From positions 1 through 34,898 of the forward strand of contig JAQBPN010000095.1 in NCBI GenBank assembly GCA_028287505.1: a DNA stretch of 34,898 bases. The letters are read 5' to 3'. Positions 34,837 through 34,898 of this stretch are shown in pieces (the first letter of the stretch is position 1; each line of letters begins with the position of its first letter). This DNA is from Fibrobacterota bacterium (GTDB lineage Bacteria > Fibrobacterota > Fibrobacteria > UBA11236). The position numbers and the translations under genes are program-made. Under the pieces are notes generated by a model, which saw only the letters and a program-made list of their open reading frames with translations, did not search any database and had not been told where the DNA came from.

Positions 34837-34898
34837 ATGCTCACCATCGAAACCTTCATCGCCAACTGGCGGAAGGAAAGCCAGATCTGCATCAACCT
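34837..34898 (+). CDS. Start of the next gene (partial)
   Basis: ATG 34837 opens a frame through the right edge (MLTIETFIANWRKESQICIN at its start). It lies 16 bases after the GGDEF stop on the same strand, with AAAGG about ten bases before it, so it is probably the next gene of one operon. About 20 residues are too few to name a family. Confidence 0.55.
   Translation, partial: MLTIETFIANWRKESQICIN

Noticed and set aside
1-34898. CRISPR arrays, tRNA or rRNA genes, insertion sequences, phage genes
   Set aside because: None was seen by eye: no evenly spaced direct repeats, no cloverleaf-like segment and no transposase motif. A tool-based scan would be needed to exclude divergent tRNAs.

Overview
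The window is a GC-rich (roughly 60 % by eye), gene-dense chromosomal segment of a Gram-negative bacterium. Evidence for an outer membrane and periplasm: several lipoprotein signal peptides, an outer-membrane beta-barrel protein, an alpha-2-macroglobulin/PBP1C pair, a DsbD/ScsB-type thiol transporter and type IV pilus assembly genes. No rRNA, tRNA, CRISPR array, insertion sequence or phage gene was recognised. Gene content does not fix the phylum; an FCB-group or Fibrobacterota-like organism is only a guess.

Layout. 1-3396 (+): the end of a type IV pilus or type II secretion-like operon: the tail of an upstream gene, PilO-like and PilP/GspC-like proteins, and three proteins with pilin-like N-termini; all junctions overlap by 1-4 bases. 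3479-4128 (+): a lower-GC orphan secreted protein behind two tiny abutting ORFs. 4391-6715 (-): DsbD/ScsB-like transporter. 6894-7283 (+): CrcB/FluC fluoride channel. 7258-9194 (-): a lipoprotein PQQ-type sugar dehydrogenase with a lipoprotein cytochrome c. 9331-17484 (-): bacterial alpha-2-macroglobulin followed three bases later by pbpC. 17605-18657 (+): AI-2E-family permease. 18629-22255 (-): fused HyuA-HyuB 5-oxoprolinase/hydantoinase. 22507-23340 (-): a sigma-70-family sigma factor with a near-consensus sigma-54 promoter in front. 23559-24338 (+): exonuclease III. 24669-26584 (+): TPR protein, small membrane protein, YceI protein. 26725-27357 (-): beta-barrel protein. 27453-28688 (+): MFS transporter. 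28733-28839: a large nested inverted repeat. 28879-29874 (+): tRNA-dihydrouridine synthase A. 29856-32626 (-): an ammonium transporter with a long coiled-coil tail, translationally coupled to a membrane-anchored Ser/Thr kinase. 33095-34898: two small hypothetical genes, an unusual GGDEF-domain protein and the first codons of the next gene.

Most of the window is housekeeping and envelope biology. The strongest candidate for a little-described system is the amt-kinase pair: an intact Amt core with a roughly 160-residue cytoplasmic extension whose stop codon overlaps the start codon of a tail-anchored kinase, suggesting an ammonium-sensing or transport-linked phosphorylation module. Two other signalling items stand out: a probable sigma-54 to sigma-70-family cascade at 23340-23386, and a divergent GGDEF protein at the right edge without the usual inhibitory site. 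Three convergent gene pairs overlap at their 3' ends by 19-29 bases, so antisense 3' ends are expected there.
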